A stretch of DNA of 64,000 nt, taken from Frateuria terrea. GTDB taxonomy: Bacteria; Pseudomonadota; Gammaproteobacteria; Xanthomonadales; Rhodanobacteraceae. Position 1 is the stretch's first letter; each line of letters begins with the position of its first letter. The position numbers were made by a program, and so were the translations under genes. The stretch is from the NCBI RefSeq assembly GCF_900115705.1, contig NZ_FOXL01000004.1, forward strand, positions 186,001-250,000, in the 5' to 3' direction. Under the pieces are notes generated by a model that saw nothing but the letters and a program-made list of their open reading frames with translations, did no database searches and was not told the DNA's origin. Below are positions 41,729-51,308 of this stretch, piece by piece.

Positions 41729-41885
41729 CCTGGATTGAGGTGCAACGGCTGCTTTCACTCCTGGCACCCCAAGAGCAGCGCTCGGGCCGGCACCGCCCCT
41801 ACGGCGAGGGATATGATCGGGTGCGGTGGTTGCCCCGTTCCTCTGGGAGGCGTCGGGGGTGATAACCGCCCGAACCTCGACCTGG

Positions 41886-44546
41886 ATGGCCTTCGACGTG
41901 ACGGATTATTCGCTGCAAGCCTGCCTCGATGCGTGGCGCCGCCGACGCCCGATGGGTGAGAAAAGCGGTACACCCGAGGAACAAGGGGATCACTACTTCT
42001 CCCGCGGCGAATTCGAAGCGGCGGCAGAGGCCTACGCAGCCTGTTCACCATGCACCGACCACGTCCGCGCAAAACGGGGGTGGTGTCTGGCGGCCTTGGA
42101 TCAGTTCGATGAGGCCGAAGGCCTGCTAACGCCGGAAACGTGCGGCTCGAGTTCGTCGGAACTGGCGATGCTTGCCGTGGTTGTCGCAGGCGGTTGGGGG
42201 CGTCCGAAGTTGCGTGGCGGCTTCGGACCGAAAGGAGTGGAGGCGCGAGCCCGCAGCGAACAGGTGTCTCAGCTCGTGAAGCGTGCGCTCCAGGCCGACG
42301 AGCCGGCGTTGCTTGCCTTTTTTGCCTACAAAGACCTCAACGATTGGCACAACGACCGCGAAGCTGCGCTCGCCGTGGCTGAGCGAGCGCTAGGTCTATA
42401 CAAGTCTCCCGCCATGCTTCTGTGGCGCGTCCTGCTTTTGCGCACATTGGGCCGACCGGAAGCGGCCGCGCTGGATACGATGTTCGATGAAATGCCCGAA
42501 GAGCCTTGGGATGACTACGTCGAAGAGGCGTTCGAGACAGCAATCGCACTATTCCGTTACGACCGCGCCCATGCCGCCTTGGATGTCTTCGACGGCAAGC
42601 TGTGCCGGGAGGACGATCCCACCTTCGCGATGGGCCTGACGCTATTGCGGGCCTATGTGGATTTTCGCCGTGCCGTGGCGGGCGCCCCCGACACCGCAGC
42701 TCTTGCGCTCCAATCTGTCGGCAGGGTGGCCGATCAGCTGCGCTCACTTGCTGACGAGCCGCGGCATGACACCCAAAGGCTAGTTCTCTTTGCTGCCAAA
42801 CTGCACTTGGCACTTGCGGTCCACCTCAAAGATCAGGACGCCATTCGCAGGTCGGTCAGTTGGCTGATCGAAGCCTACTGGTCGGACGGAAGCGCAACGG
42901 AGTACTCCCCAACACACGAAATGATGTGGCTAAGTCGTTTGACTCACGAAGCCGACTTTGGCGCCGGATATCTCGATCCGCTGGTGGCAAACTCTCTGTC
43001 GACGAATGACCGCGTTCATTGGGAGCTACTCAACGCGTTGCGCACCATCATTTTTGTGAACGATGCCGACGCGGACGCCCGAGAAGTCATCGCCGCCTTC
43101 GGGTCCAGCCTTGCACCCGATTGGGCGGCCGGGACGGTCGCCAGCGTTCTGATGACCTCCGAGGAAGCTGACTTCTACGGCGCCGGCGAGGCGCTCGCTC
43201 AGCACTGCCTTTATGCCGAGCGAACGGCAGGCGCGTACGCGGAACTGGATGAGTTTGATTTCGACAAGCTCAGTGCTGAGCAACTGAGCGAATTGATGGA
43301 AGGGATTGCCGAAGGGTTTGCCTCGGGTGACTCCGAACAGCCCGGCAACGGAAAACTGTTGCTTGGAAAGTTGGCTACCGTTCTGTACGGGAAAAAGTGC
43401 TACGGGGAGCTCAAGCGCTTTGCCGACTTCGTTGCGGCGCGTACGGAAAACGACGAAAGCGCACTTTTCTATGGTGCCCTTGCACGCCACGAGCTGGGGG
43501 ACTATGAGCAAGCGCGGGCCATGTATGAAGCGGTTCTCGATGAGAATCCTGATCATCGGTCTGCCTACTGGAACCTGGCCCTGGTCCACGCTGCCCGAGC
43601 CAACCCAGAGGCCATCGAGGCCATGCTGCCCGCACTCGAAGAGCGTGCCGGTGAGAGCGAGGAATGGAGCAAGACCCGCGACCACGTACGAGCCGCTCTC
43701 ACGCGGGCCAAGCAACAGCAGGCCGCCACCGACAAGCAAGCTTTTGTTCGTCGAGAACTATCGGCCTTCCCTCCGCTTGGCCAACACCCGTTCAGTGCTG
43801 CGGAACTTTCCCTGGTGGAAGCCGCTTGCCTTCTTGCTTTGCTGCGCGCCAGTGAATTGGACCATTCCACATGGACGTTGACGCCGTTTGACAACAGCTC
43901 AATCCCCTTCGAGCCGACCGACCGCTTTTGCTCGGCACTGTTCGGCTTGGTCAGGAAAGGCATCATCCGAATCGCAGACTGCACGCCCCAGAGTGCCTTT
44001 GTGGTGGATGGGGGGACCCTCCGCTATCACCTTGGGCGCGTGCACTGGTTAGTGTCGCCTCACACGCTTGCCCTCCAGCGAGACCTCAGGGATCTGGCTC
44101 GAGGCGATTGGCCGGCTCATTGGAACTCCCACGCGGAAACGCTATCGAGAGATCTCGCGGTTGAAGAATGTGTTGCGTATATGGAGCACCTGGCTGACGA
44201 ACGAAATCTCGACCCTCCCAATGCGACTGACGCACGTGCTCTTTTTAGGGAGTTGCTCGAGCATTGCTCCGTCGGCAAATGCTGGTATTACATCTACAGT
44301 GGCGTCCAATCGGCGAACGACTACCGTACGAAATTTCCGGTCTCGCGAGCACAGGTCACAGCGATGATGCTCAAGCGAACCCGCGAACGCGGCGAGATTG
44401 CCATCGCCAAAGGATGGGATACCCAGTACAGCCGCATTCGGGCATTGCCGCGCTCACACCTAAGCGCTGCACTCCATGACGTTCTCACCGGCTGGGGTGA
44501 ACGCGCTTTCGAGGAGCTCATCCGGGCTCTCGACCACCCAGCCTAG
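41886..44546 (+). CDS. Large TPR-repeat protein
   Basis: About 886 residues. Tetratricopeptide-type helices are clear at GDHYFSRGEFEAAAEAYAAC near the start and LFYGALARHELGDYEQARAM with YEAVLDENPDHRSAYWNLAL in the middle; other helices are weaker. The last 250 residues (FDNSSIPFEPTDRFCSALFGLV onward) form a non-repeat domain with a possible winged-helix shape, unassigned. ATG 41886 is tentative; ATG 41952 is also possible and both lack good ribosome sites. It follows the four-helix gene after 157 nt in the same direction and may be a scaffold or sensor for that operon. Confidence 0.65.
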   Translation: MAFDVTDYSLQACLDAWRRRRPMGEKSGTPEEQGDHYFSRGEFEAAAEAYAACSPCTDHVRAKRGWCLAALDQFDEAEGLLTPETCGSSSSELAMLAVVVAGGWGRPKLRGGFGPKGVEARARSEQVSQLVKRALQADEPALLAFFAYKDLNDWHNDREAALAVAERALGLYKSPAMLLWRVLLLRTLGRPEAAALDTMFDEMPEEPWDDYVEEAFETAIALFRYDRAHAALDVFDGKLCREDDPTFAMGLTLLRAYVDFRRAVAGAPDTAALALQSVGRVADQLRSLADEPRHDTQRLVLFAAKLHLALAVHLKDQDAIRRSVSWLIEAYWSDGSATEYSPTHEMMWLSRLTHEADFGAGYLDPLVANSLSTNDRVHWELLNALRTIIFVNDADADAREVIAAFGSSLAPDWAAGTVASVLMTSEEADFYGAGEALAQHCLYAERTAGAYAELDEFDFDKLSAEQLSELMEGIAEGFASGDSEQPGNGKLLLGKLATVLYGKKCYGELKRFADFVAARTENDESALFYGALARHELGDYEQARAMYEAVLDENPDHRSAYWNLALVHAARANPEAIEAMLPALEERAGESEEWSKTRDHVRAALTRAKQQQAATDKQAFVRRELSAFPPLGQHPFSAAELSLVEAACLLALLRASELDHSTWTLTPFDNSSIPFEPTDRFCSALFGLVRKGIIRIADCTPQSAFVVDGGTLRYHLGRVHWLVSPHTLALQRDLRDLARGDWPAHWNSHAETLSRDLAVEECVAYMEHLADERNLDPPNATDARALFRELLEHCSVGKCWYYIYSGVQSANDYRTKFPVSRAQVTAMMLKRTRERGEIAIAKGWDTQYSRIRALPRSHLSAALHDVLTGWGERAFEELIRALDHPA

Positions 44547-44569
44547 CCCTGAGAGGGGCGCGACCAAAA

Positions 44570-44597
44570 GAAAACGGCCCCGCCAGAGCGGGGCCGT
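44570..44597 (-). terminator. Rho-independent terminator of the sseB-like operon
   Basis: ACGGCCCCGC pairs perfectly with GCGGGGCCGT around a 4-nt loop. On the minus strand it is followed by TTTTCTTTT. It lies between the convergent TPR and SseB-like genes and may stop both. Confidence 0.85.
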
Positions 44598-44688
44598 CAC
44601 AAACCACGGCCGCGGTTCGCTACCCAACTTGTCGGCCACCACCGCGAGGGGACGCCTGACGTTCGGGGTGCTCCTACGAACGCCACAC

Positions 44689-45399
44689 CTACTCTGCGCG
44701 GTAAAAGCAAGCTGAGCCCTCATAACAAAGCGGCTCCTCGAGGTCGTGGCACGTCAAGAGAAGTGGTAGCGCGAGCGAGAAGACGACGGGCTGCACGGCC
44801 GCAATGCATGCCCGTGTCACACGCTCCGCCGCCGCTTGGGGAACGACCAGGTCCACCAGCAGTGACGCCTCCTCCAAGTTGGACCCGCGGTGCACTTGGA
44901 CCAAGTAGCCGGCCGTAATCAGCGGCTCCGTCGCGCAGTAAGCGGCGAGCACGGTGCGCAATGCTTCGGTGGGCACGCTGGGAGTAGCGATGCCCACTCT
45001 CTCATCCTCGGTCGTGTGCTCGGTGGTGAAACTGCCGATGGGTTGCCCGGCCAGCAACGCTGCGATTTCCTCCGGATAGAGGACGTAGCCCTCGTCGGTG
45101 GGATTGAGCATGAGAGTGGCGCCCCGGGTCAGCTCCAGGAGCTGGCGCGCGGGTAGTGCCTGCACCCCGACCTGCCCCAAGCCCGCAAGCTGGGCCTTGG
45201 CTTGGTCGCTGAAGAAGGGCAACACCATCTGCCCATTGTCCGGACGGGTGAACTGGAGAAGCTGCAGGCGTCCTGAGGGAGGCGGCGTGGCCGGAACGTG
45301 GACATAGACCGTTGCGTCCAGCAACGCGGTCAGGAACTGCTGCTCCGCAGCGGCACTGCGCTTGGCGGCTTCCGCGAAGTCTTGCAGCGTGGGAGTCAC
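44689..45399 (-). CDS. SseB family protein
   Basis: A 236-residue protein. The N-terminal SseB domain has LLQFTRPDNGQMVLPFFSDQ and LNPTDEGYVLYPEEIAALL, both typical of the SseB N-terminal region. The C-terminal half (PSVPTEALRTVLAAYCATEP, VQHRGSNLEEASLLVDLVV-like stretch) matches the SseB C-terminal domain. The molecular role of the family is unclear; secretion-linked and serine-sensitivity roles are reported for relatives. Its start overlaps the antitoxin-like gene (ATGA), so they form one operon. Confidence 0.8.
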   Translation of the reverse strand: MTPTLQDFAEAAKRSAAAEQQFLTALLDATVYVHVPATPPPSGRLQLLQFTRPDNGQMVLPFFSDQAKAQLAGLGQVGVQALPARQLLELTRGATLMLNPTDEGYVLYPEEIAALLAGQPIGSFTTEHTTEDERVGIATPSVPTEALRTVLAAYCATEPLITAGYLVQVHRGSNLEEASLLVDLVVPQAAAERVTRACIAAVQPVVFSLALPLLLTCHDLEEPLCYEGSACFYRAE

Positions 45400-45671
45400 C
45401 GCTCAGGCCGCAAAGGATTGGCTGCCGACTGCAGAATGCCCTCCAGCCGAGCTAGGACGTCGCCGGCAGGAATGTAATGCCCGCTTTGTTGGGCATTGGC
45501 ACTGGAGGCTATGGCTCGGCTCAGGAATTCGCGACGACATCGCCGATGCGCGAGCTGCCGCTGCGCGGCGGCGGTAACGAAGGATTGCAAGGACTCGCCC
45601 GGATGCAGTGCAGCCAAGATCTCCTGACGCAACGCATCATCCAGCCAGGCGAACGGGTCGGTGGGTGTCAT
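45396..45671 (-). CDS. Small antitoxin-like protein (YlcI/YnfO type)
   Basis: A 91-residue protein from ATG 45671. ESLQSFVTAAAQRQLAHRRCR and EFLSRAIASSANAQQSGHYI followed by PAGDVLARLEGIL resemble YlcI/YnfO and ParD-like antitoxins, small helical DNA- or toxin-binding proteins. No canonical toxin is next to it; the SseB-like partner overlaps its stop codon. It may regulate or neutralise that partner (inference). Confidence 0.6.
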   Translation of the reverse strand: MTPTDPFAWLDDALRQEILAALHPGESLQSFVTAAAQRQLAHRRCRREFLSRAIASSANAQQSGHYIPAGDVLARLEGILQSAANPLRPER

Positions 45672-45876
45672 AGGGAGCCTGCCGGTGGCTGTGGTCTTTC
45701 TCAGGCACTGCAGCCTAGCGCGATCCACTGCCCCGCGCAGCAGAAGAAGCGTCCTATGACGCTTGGACCTGCGCAGAATTACCCCCCCTGCTTGGATCCC
45801 CACGCGAACGCATCGGTCACGGGAACGGTACAGGACTGGCGGCCTGCTCTACCCGATGTGCCTTGGGTTACAAGGA

Positions 45877-46653
45877 CTACGGACGTGGCCCGCGCGGCCG
45901 TGGTGGACTGAAGGGCGAGTCCGTATCAGCGTCATCCTCCACGGGCGAAACCGCGAGCGTGTTTTCGAATTTCTCGAATAAGGGCAGCAGCAGCGACTGG
46001 TAGTGCTCGTTCGCCTCGGCGAGTGACCACAGTGAGCTGACGAGCCCCTCTGCATCGTTGGGCCCAAAGCTCAATAGCTTGTCCGCGGCCGTGGAGTAGA
46101 CAAGTGTCAGGGCGGCGTTCGTCCAGGCGCGGGGCCGGGTGACGCCAGCGCCGAGCAACCCGCCCAGTTCGCTGGCAACATTCGTCCCCTGCCCGGACTC
46201 CAGCCAGTGGAGGAGCGACGGATGCGACCGAGCGGGAACGCGGCCGGGCAACTGCGAAGGTAGCGCTCGGTGGATAGCCGCTAACGTGTCGAAGGGCCAA
46301 CTTTGCGCTCGAAGTCGATCGTAATAGGTTAGATGCTCGGTTCCATTGAAGGCATAGGCGAGGGGCAATCCCGCATCTTCCAGCGCGAGGCAGGTGGCGT
46401 GCTGGGAAGCGTTGAAGCGCACGAGCGTGTAGTGCGGTACATCGAGAGCCTTGATCTCGAGCATGAGGATGCGTGCGTTGTCCAACACGCCCACCAGGTC
46501 AGCTGCGAAGCGGCCCGGACCGCCTCCCTGCTGGTTGGCGTAAGGCTCGAAAAATTGGGCGGTGATGCCACGGCGCTCGGCATACACTTCCAGCGAGGCG
46601 CGGATCGCGCCCTGCACCTCGTTCTCGCCTAGCTGCACGGGGAGATCAAACAT
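45877..46653 (-). CDS. Putative PD-(D/E)XK-fold nuclease
   Basis: About 258 residues from ATG 46653 (TTG 46668 is possible). RFAADLVGVLDNARILMLEIKALDV gives Asp followed by Glu-Ile-Lys, the pattern of the PD-(D/E)XK fold, and FNASQHATCLALEDAG and PLAYAFNGTEHL fit the Gln-containing helix and strand after it. The C-terminal 30 residues are acidic then Pro/Arg-rich. No family was recognised with certainty, so the nuclease call rests on this pattern. It follows a membrane-protein gene on the same strand. Confidence 0.5.
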   Translation of the reverse strand: MFDLPVQLGENEVQGAIRASLEVYAERRGITAQFFEPYANQQGGGPGRFAADLVGVLDNARILMLEIKALDVPHYTLVRFNASQHATCLALEDAGLPLAYAFNGTEHLTYYDRLRAQSWPFDTLAAIHRALPSQLPGRVPARSHPSLLHWLESGQGTNVASELGGLLGAGVTRPRAWTNAALTLVYSTAADKLLSFGPNDAEGLVSSLWSLAEANEHYQSLLLPLFEKFENTLAVSPVEDDADTDSPFSPPRPRGPRP

Positions 46654-46692
46654 GGCCTTGCCCAGCAAGGCAAGCGTGCACGTGTTTTGTCC

Positions 46693-47583
46693 TCATGAGC
46701 CCGTTACTCCAACCTCAACCGAGACGCCGGTCGACACCCCCGCCGGTTCCAGGGTGCGCTGTTCTTCCATAGGGGCCGAGCTTGAGGCGCGCCGCCGATC
46801 CAACCGTGCCCGCATGGCTCTGGCAGCCCTCGCGGTGGTGGATGCGCTGAAGGCCGGTACACCGTAACCCAAGGCGAGCGCGATGATAATGAGCAACGCG
46901 GTCCGTTGTTGACGGACCGTGGCGCGGATTTGCCGGGGCACGTTGCGATCGGTAAACCAGCGGCACACAGTAGCCACTTCGTTCGCTGGCAGGCCAACAC
47001 GGGCGCCGATGGCCGTAGGAGCGCGCTGATCGCAGTCGGCCGGCCCGAAGTGCTCGAAGCTACCCCACCGGCTCGCATCGCTGGTTGCCAGCCAGATCAT
47101 CGCCCCGCTTCCACCTCGCACGCTGACGAGCCCCCGGTCGGACAGCATAGTCAGGCCTGCCAGCATGGTGATGCCGGCACACGCGAGAAAAACCAGCGTC
47201 ACAAAGACCAGCCATGCTTTGGAGGGTAGTCGAGGCACTAGCCCGGGTAACCGAACGTCGAAGTGATCACCACAACGGGCGACCTCACCCACCTCCTCTT
47301 CGTGCTCGTCGAGCCAGGCCAGCAATCGATGGGTATGTACCACTGTCGGGACACGTACACCGGTAACGACCCTGAACTGCATCAACGTGCTGCGTTGCGC
47401 GAGGAAGCCTTGGATAACTGGATCACCCGCTTGGGGTCGGCCTTGCACGAGGGACCACACGCGGCTCCGCAATACATGGTCGGAACCGCTACGTACGCGC
47501 AACCAAACTAGGACACTCAAGATGCCTGCGAGCTTCAAGATCGCAGGCACCCACGCCGGTAGGGTACTGAGTTGTTCGATCAT
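46693..47583 (-). CDS. Membrane protein of unknown function
   Basis: A 296-residue protein with an N-terminal helix (about 9-28), a second at about 123-148 and a third at about 230-250. The first loop has DEHEEEVGEVARCGDHFDVR; the C-terminal end is basic then Ser/Thr/Val-rich. Two Cys in the 175-215 region could form a disulfide. No known domain was recognised. It lies between the PD-(D/E)XK-like gene and tniQ and is probably cargo. Confidence 0.55.
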   Translation of the reverse strand: MIEQLSTLPAWVPAILKLAGILSVLVWLRVRSGSDHVLRSRVWSLVQGRPQAGDPVIQGFLAQRSTLMQFRVVTGVRVPTVVHTHRLLAWLDEHEEEVGEVARCGDHFDVRLPGLVPRLPSKAWLVFVTLVFLACAGITMLAGLTMLSDRGLVSVRGGSGAMIWLATSDASRWGSFEHFGPADCDQRAPTAIGARVGLPANEVATVCRWFTDRNVPRQIRATVRQQRTALLIIIALALGYGVPAFSASTTARAARAMRARLDRRRASSSAPMEEQRTLEPAGVSTGVSVEVGVTGS

Positions 47584-47668
47584 GCCAATCGTCCTTGACG
47601 CAGCGCTTCCTTCCTATCGGCGAGGGCGGCAATTTCTTAAGAGCAGTGTGTTGGCATCTTGGGCCTAT

Positions 47669-48658
47669 CTAAGGTGGGCCTCCTTCCATTTCCTCGAAAC
47701 GTCGACAGGCCGCTTGCAGTGCCTCCCGATAACGCCGCGTTCTGCGCAAACCTCTCGCATGCGGTTCCATCCCCGCCCATTGCGCATCAATGGCCGCGAA
47801 GGGCCGGGCAGGTAGTCCTTCCGGCCGATCCGTGTCCTTGAGTGCGGGAACCACGTAAGACGCGACCATCCACAGTGCCGCCCGCCGCCAAGCCGGCAGC
47901 CCCATAGCGCGCACACACTCCCAAGGCGAGTCACCCAACGGCTCCACTCGGCGGGTCGGCACACTTACAAAGCCCCCAAGCACCGGTGGCCCGCGCACGC
48001 TGGAAAACGGTGGCAACTCGGGAACACGGCCGAGGTTGGCCGCGCAACGCATAAGCAACGCTCGCGCCGTGGAGGGGTTTCCGTGCCAACGAGGCGGCCA
48101 AGGCTCTGACCCGCGCAGGGCGCGTTCGAAACGACGGGCAAATTCGTCGATCAAGCGAACCAAGCGAGCAGCCCGTCTGCCCCGCGGACGCAACGGCACG
48201 TTCAGGGCAAGGTCGATGCTTTGATGAGGCGCGTGCCAATGCAGCGACACGTCATGGTCGGGACACCTCAAGACAAACACGCCAGCCCAAGTGCGCCGAA
48301 ATCCCGGTGGGCGACCTGCACGGTGGTCCTCTTTCCAGCAAACCGGACAATAGGCCCGGCGCTGCAACGCATGCAGTAGCCAAGGGCTATCGGCCAAGCG
48401 GTGAGCAAAAAGGTCGCTCGGCGCAACGCCCACAGTATGAGCCAGGACCCAAAGTTCCCGAGAGGAAAGCGAGTCTAAGTCGGTTTCGCGCTCGGGCACT
48501 GTCGCGCGAGGCTTAAGTCGACGTCGAAAGGCGTCACCTGGCCCACCATACAAGCGCTCGGCGCGCTCCACGATAGAGCGTAAGGACTCATCCTGCCCCG
48601 GCCCCGCGATCCACCAGCGGGTGTCCGCACCTTCCGGTGTGTGGTGCCCCCGGTTCAT
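47669..48658 (-). CDS. tniQ: TniQ/TnsD-like target selector protein
   Basis: About 329 residues from ATG 48658, which overlaps the tniB stop (ATGA). The TniQ zinc ribbon is YCPVCWKEDHRAGRPPGFRR, then FVLRCPDHDVSLHW (CxxC ... CxxH). The C-terminal part is helical and Arg-rich, suited to DNA binding. In Tn5053-like elements TniQ guides the transposase to its target; in Tn7 the homologue TnsD binds an attachment site. The nearby dif site makes this protein interesting as a target recogniser. Confidence 0.88.
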   Translation of the reverse strand: MNRGHHTPEGADTRWWIAGPGQDESLRSIVERAERLYGGPGDAFRRRLKPRATVPERETDLDSLSSRELWVLAHTVGVAPSDLFAHRLADSPWLLHALQRRAYCPVCWKEDHRAGRPPGFRRTWAGVFVLRCPDHDVSLHWHAPHQSIDLALNVPLRPRGRRAARLVRLIDEFARRFERALRGSEPWPPRWHGNPSTARALLMRCAANLGRVPELPPFSSVRGPPVLGGFVSVPTRRVEPLGDSPWECVRAMGLPAWRRAALWMVASYVVPALKDTDRPEGLPARPFAAIDAQWAGMEPHARGLRRTRRYREALQAACRRFEEMEGGPP

Positions 48659-49545
48659 CCTTGGCACTCCGACAAGTCGGTCTTGGGGATCGCAAATTCG
48701 GCCTCGCGGAAGAGCTCTTGGGTGATGCGTTCCTGACCGCTTTCAACGGCAAGCGCCGCCGCATACTGGAGGCGCTCGACGATCTCCGTCAGTTGGCCCC
48801 CGGTCTCCTTCACGATGAGCTTCATCATCAGGTGACCGCAAAGGTGCGAGGGCTTCTTTAGGGCAAGGGTGGCTTCGTAGAGAGAAAGGAAATTCCCTAG
48901 GTACTCGTCGCACTGCCAGATGGGCAACTTGTGCATCTTGAACCGTGCTTTGAGATGTTGATCCGCCTCGAGCGATATCCGGGCGTCTTCGGTGCCCAAC
49001 GCGAGTACTGGCACCTTGAGGGAATTCATGATGTCTTTGACAGCCAATAACGCGAGCGCCTGCTGACGCGGTGTCGTCAGAAGCACATCCTGGATTTCGT
49101 CGACGATGAGCAAACGCAGGTCAGCCGCTTTGGCCAATGTCAGCCCCATCTCTCGCCGCTGATCGCCCGTGAGCGTTCGGATGTGAGGACATCTGAGGGC
49201 CAACAACAAGCGCGTATAGACCTCCCTTGCCTCACGGGCACCACTCATGGAAAAGCAAAGTGTGGGCTGTGTCGCGGGTTGGTTGAGGGTGGCCCCTGAC
49301 GAGGCGTTACGGCGCTGAAGCGCATCCCCTAGTGCAGTCTTGCCAGAGCCATTGGGCCCGAAGACCAATAGCCCCACCGGCCGTGTCCCGCGGGGTTTGT
49401 GCATCAGGTGCTCGCAATGGTGGATGATTTCCGCGACCCGCTCGTGAGCAATGAAGCGCCCGTGGAAAAGCGTCTCGACGCGCTTGTTGTCCGGTAGCTC
49501 AAGTTGTTGTCGCGCCAGTTCGGTTAGGTGAGAGTAAGTGCTCAT
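48655..49545 (-). CDS. tniB: TniB/TnsC-like AAA+ transposition regulator
   Basis: A 296-residue ATPase. VLFGPNGSGKT-type Walker A (GPNGSGKTALGDAL), Walker B LLIVDEIQDVL, and sensor segment VPVLALGTEDAR are visible. The N-terminal helices (HLTELARQQLELPDNKRVET) match TniB proteins that join transposase to TniQ. It is translated by ATGA overlap with tniA upstream and tniQ downstream. Confidence 0.92.
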   Translation of the reverse strand: MSTYSHLTELARQQLELPDNKRVETLFHGRFIAHERVAEIIHHCEHLMHKPRGTRPVGLLVFGPNGSGKTALGDALQRRNASSGATLNQPATQPTLCFSMSGAREAREVYTRLLLALRCPHIRTLTGDQRREMGLTLAKAADLRLLIVDEIQDVLLTTPRQQALALLAVKDIMNSLKVPVLALGTEDARISLEADQHLKARFKMHKLPIWQCDEYLGNFLSLYEATLALKKPSHLCGHLMMKLIVKETGGQLTEIVERLQYAAALAVESGQERITQELFREAEFAIPKTDLSECQG

Positions 49546-51308
49546 ACGTCGAGCACCTCCACGCTAATCGAGGCGCGGTTGAGCGGCGGCTTGGGACGCT
49601 CGCGTGTCGATGAAGGCCTGGCGCCGGCACCAGCTGCCTTGCGCTTCTGAGGATTCGACGAAGACCGCTGACGTGCTCGGCCTTGTGCCCTCTCCTTGAT
49701 CGCGTCGCTCTCTGCATAGCCTTCCGCCTTCAACGCATCGAGCCGCTCCATGTCTTGGGCACTGAGTGTGACCTGTCGCTGCTCTGCCACCGCACGACCG
49801 GCAACAGGCAACGCCTCAATCAGGGCGCCCTCCTCCGTGCGAACCCATACCCTCGAAGCGTCGTTGGGATGGTAATGGACTGCCAGCTGCCGCTCGGGAT
49901 GGACGAACGGGGCCAGTGCGTCGTTCCAATAGCGCGAGCATCGAAACTGCACGCCGGTGCGCTGCATACGGCGGTACTCGAACGGATAAAAGTCCGACCG
50001 GAGCGTGTCCGCGCCCGCGGGCAACGGTGGTGTTCTGAAAGTCCCGTCTTCATTCCTGAAGGACCGCTCCCATGCAATCAACGGCGGCTCACCAAGCGTC
50101 CGGTGGCGACTGACGTGATAGGTATGACAAATACGCTCCACCAGCCAACCCCGAAAGTCTTCCAAGGTGTAGCAGGCCTTTGCCTCGCTGGGATAGTCGC
50201 CGCGGGCTTTGACGTTGCTAAAGGTGGTCCCCGGCAGCGTGTGGACCATGCGCATGAAGGTGCCCATCAGCCGCTCAATGTGGGCGCCATAGTGCGGTGT
50301 ACGCACCGGGCGCCAACGCAACTCGATACCGTGCTGCTCACAGCCACGCTGCAGGGCTTGGCTGCGGAAATCCTTGCCGTTGTCGACCAGGATGCACACC
50401 GGTTTGCCATACATCGGCCAGCGACCCGGCGAAAGACGATCCTCAGGCTTAGGTTGCATCGCGTGCGCAATGCACATGGCCACTGAGACGGCCGAGGGCG
50501 CATCCATGCTTAGGTAGTAGCCCAGGACAACTCGGGTGGCGACATCAATGGCCAGAGTCAACCAAGGCCGACCGATCACGCGCGAAGGGTCCACGGCGTC
50601 GATCAATTCCAAGTCGGCCAGCGTATGGTCGATCTGAACCAGAGCGAGCGCGGTTTCAACAACGAGTTTGCCGGGACGGGGCTCGAAGCGCTGGCGAGCA
50701 CTCTTGGGGCCGAGCTGCTTGCGCGCTAGCGGATACCCCTCCTGCTCTTGGATACGCGCCTTAATGGTCTTGGCATTGGGTGGCGCCCACTTCAAGCGTA
50801 TGCACAGAAGCCGCACTCGCTCGCAGATCTCTTGCTTGGAGGCGCGTTCCCTGCAGGCATAATGTTTGTTGATCACATGCAGGATCAGGGCCTCCACTCG
50901 AGGCTCAAGCAGGTGCGCCCCTCGCGGTCGCCCCCCACATGCGCGAACGAGCGTGGTGACCAGTGGCACTACCTGGTATCTCTTTCGGTAGCGTCGCACC
51001 TGACGCTCGGAAAAACCGAACCGCTCGGCCACTTCCCTGGTGACGTCCTGGGGAAGGGAGGCCGACGCGGTATGGGGTGCAAAGGCCCGCGCCATGGCAA
51101 GCGCACGGTCCCATTCCGCCTTCATGATGTTCGTCAGCTGCCCCTTCGTCTTCTCCGTGGGCTCCAGTGTCAGCTCGGCGTGAGCCGCGGACTGCAAGAG
51201 CCCGGTTTCTATGTCGCGAACTTGAACCTGGTTGAGCGAAAGAGGACCGTCTACCTCGACGAGACGGTCATTGAGCAGCCAGCGGCTGCCGGGTACGTAT
51301 TTACTCAT
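49542..51308 (-). CDS. tniA: TniA/TnsB-like DDE transposase
   Basis: A 588-residue Mu/Tn7-family transposase. N-terminal helix-turn-helix regions (RFGFSERQVRRYRKRYQVVP and a later helical stretch) precede an RNase-H fold catalytic core: Asp in QIDHTLADLELIDA, Asp in CILVDNGKDFRSQAL and Glu in GAHIERLMGTFMRMVH complete the DDE triad. A C-terminal Mu beta-barrel and a basic tail (RAQGRARQRSSSNPQKRKA) follow. It cuts and joins element ends. No TnsA-type endonuclease is present, so transposition likely makes cointegrates. Confidence 0.93.
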   Translation of the reverse strand: MSKYVPGSRWLLNDRLVEVDGPLSLNQVQVRDIETGLLQSAAHAELTLEPTEKTKGQLTNIMKAEWDRALAMARAFAPHTASASLPQDVTREVAERFGFSERQVRRYRKRYQVVPLVTTLVRACGGRPRGAHLLEPRVEALILHVINKHYACRERASKQEICERVRLLCIRLKWAPPNAKTIKARIQEQEGYPLARKQLGPKSARQRFEPRPGKLVVETALALVQIDHTLADLELIDAVDPSRVIGRPWLTLAIDVATRVVLGYYLSMDAPSAVSVAMCIAHAMQPKPEDRLSPGRWPMYGKPVCILVDNGKDFRSQALQRGCEQHGIELRWRPVRTPHYGAHIERLMGTFMRMVHTLPGTTFSNVKARGDYPSEAKACYTLEDFRGWLVERICHTYHVSRHRTLGEPPLIAWERSFRNEDGTFRTPPLPAGADTLRSDFYPFEYRRMQRTGVQFRCSRYWNDALAPFVHPERQLAVHYHPNDASRVWVRTEEGALIEALPVAGRAVAEQRQVTLSAQDMERLDALKAEGYAESDAIKERAQGRARQRSSSNPQKRKAAGAGARPSSTRERPKPPLNRASISVEVLDV

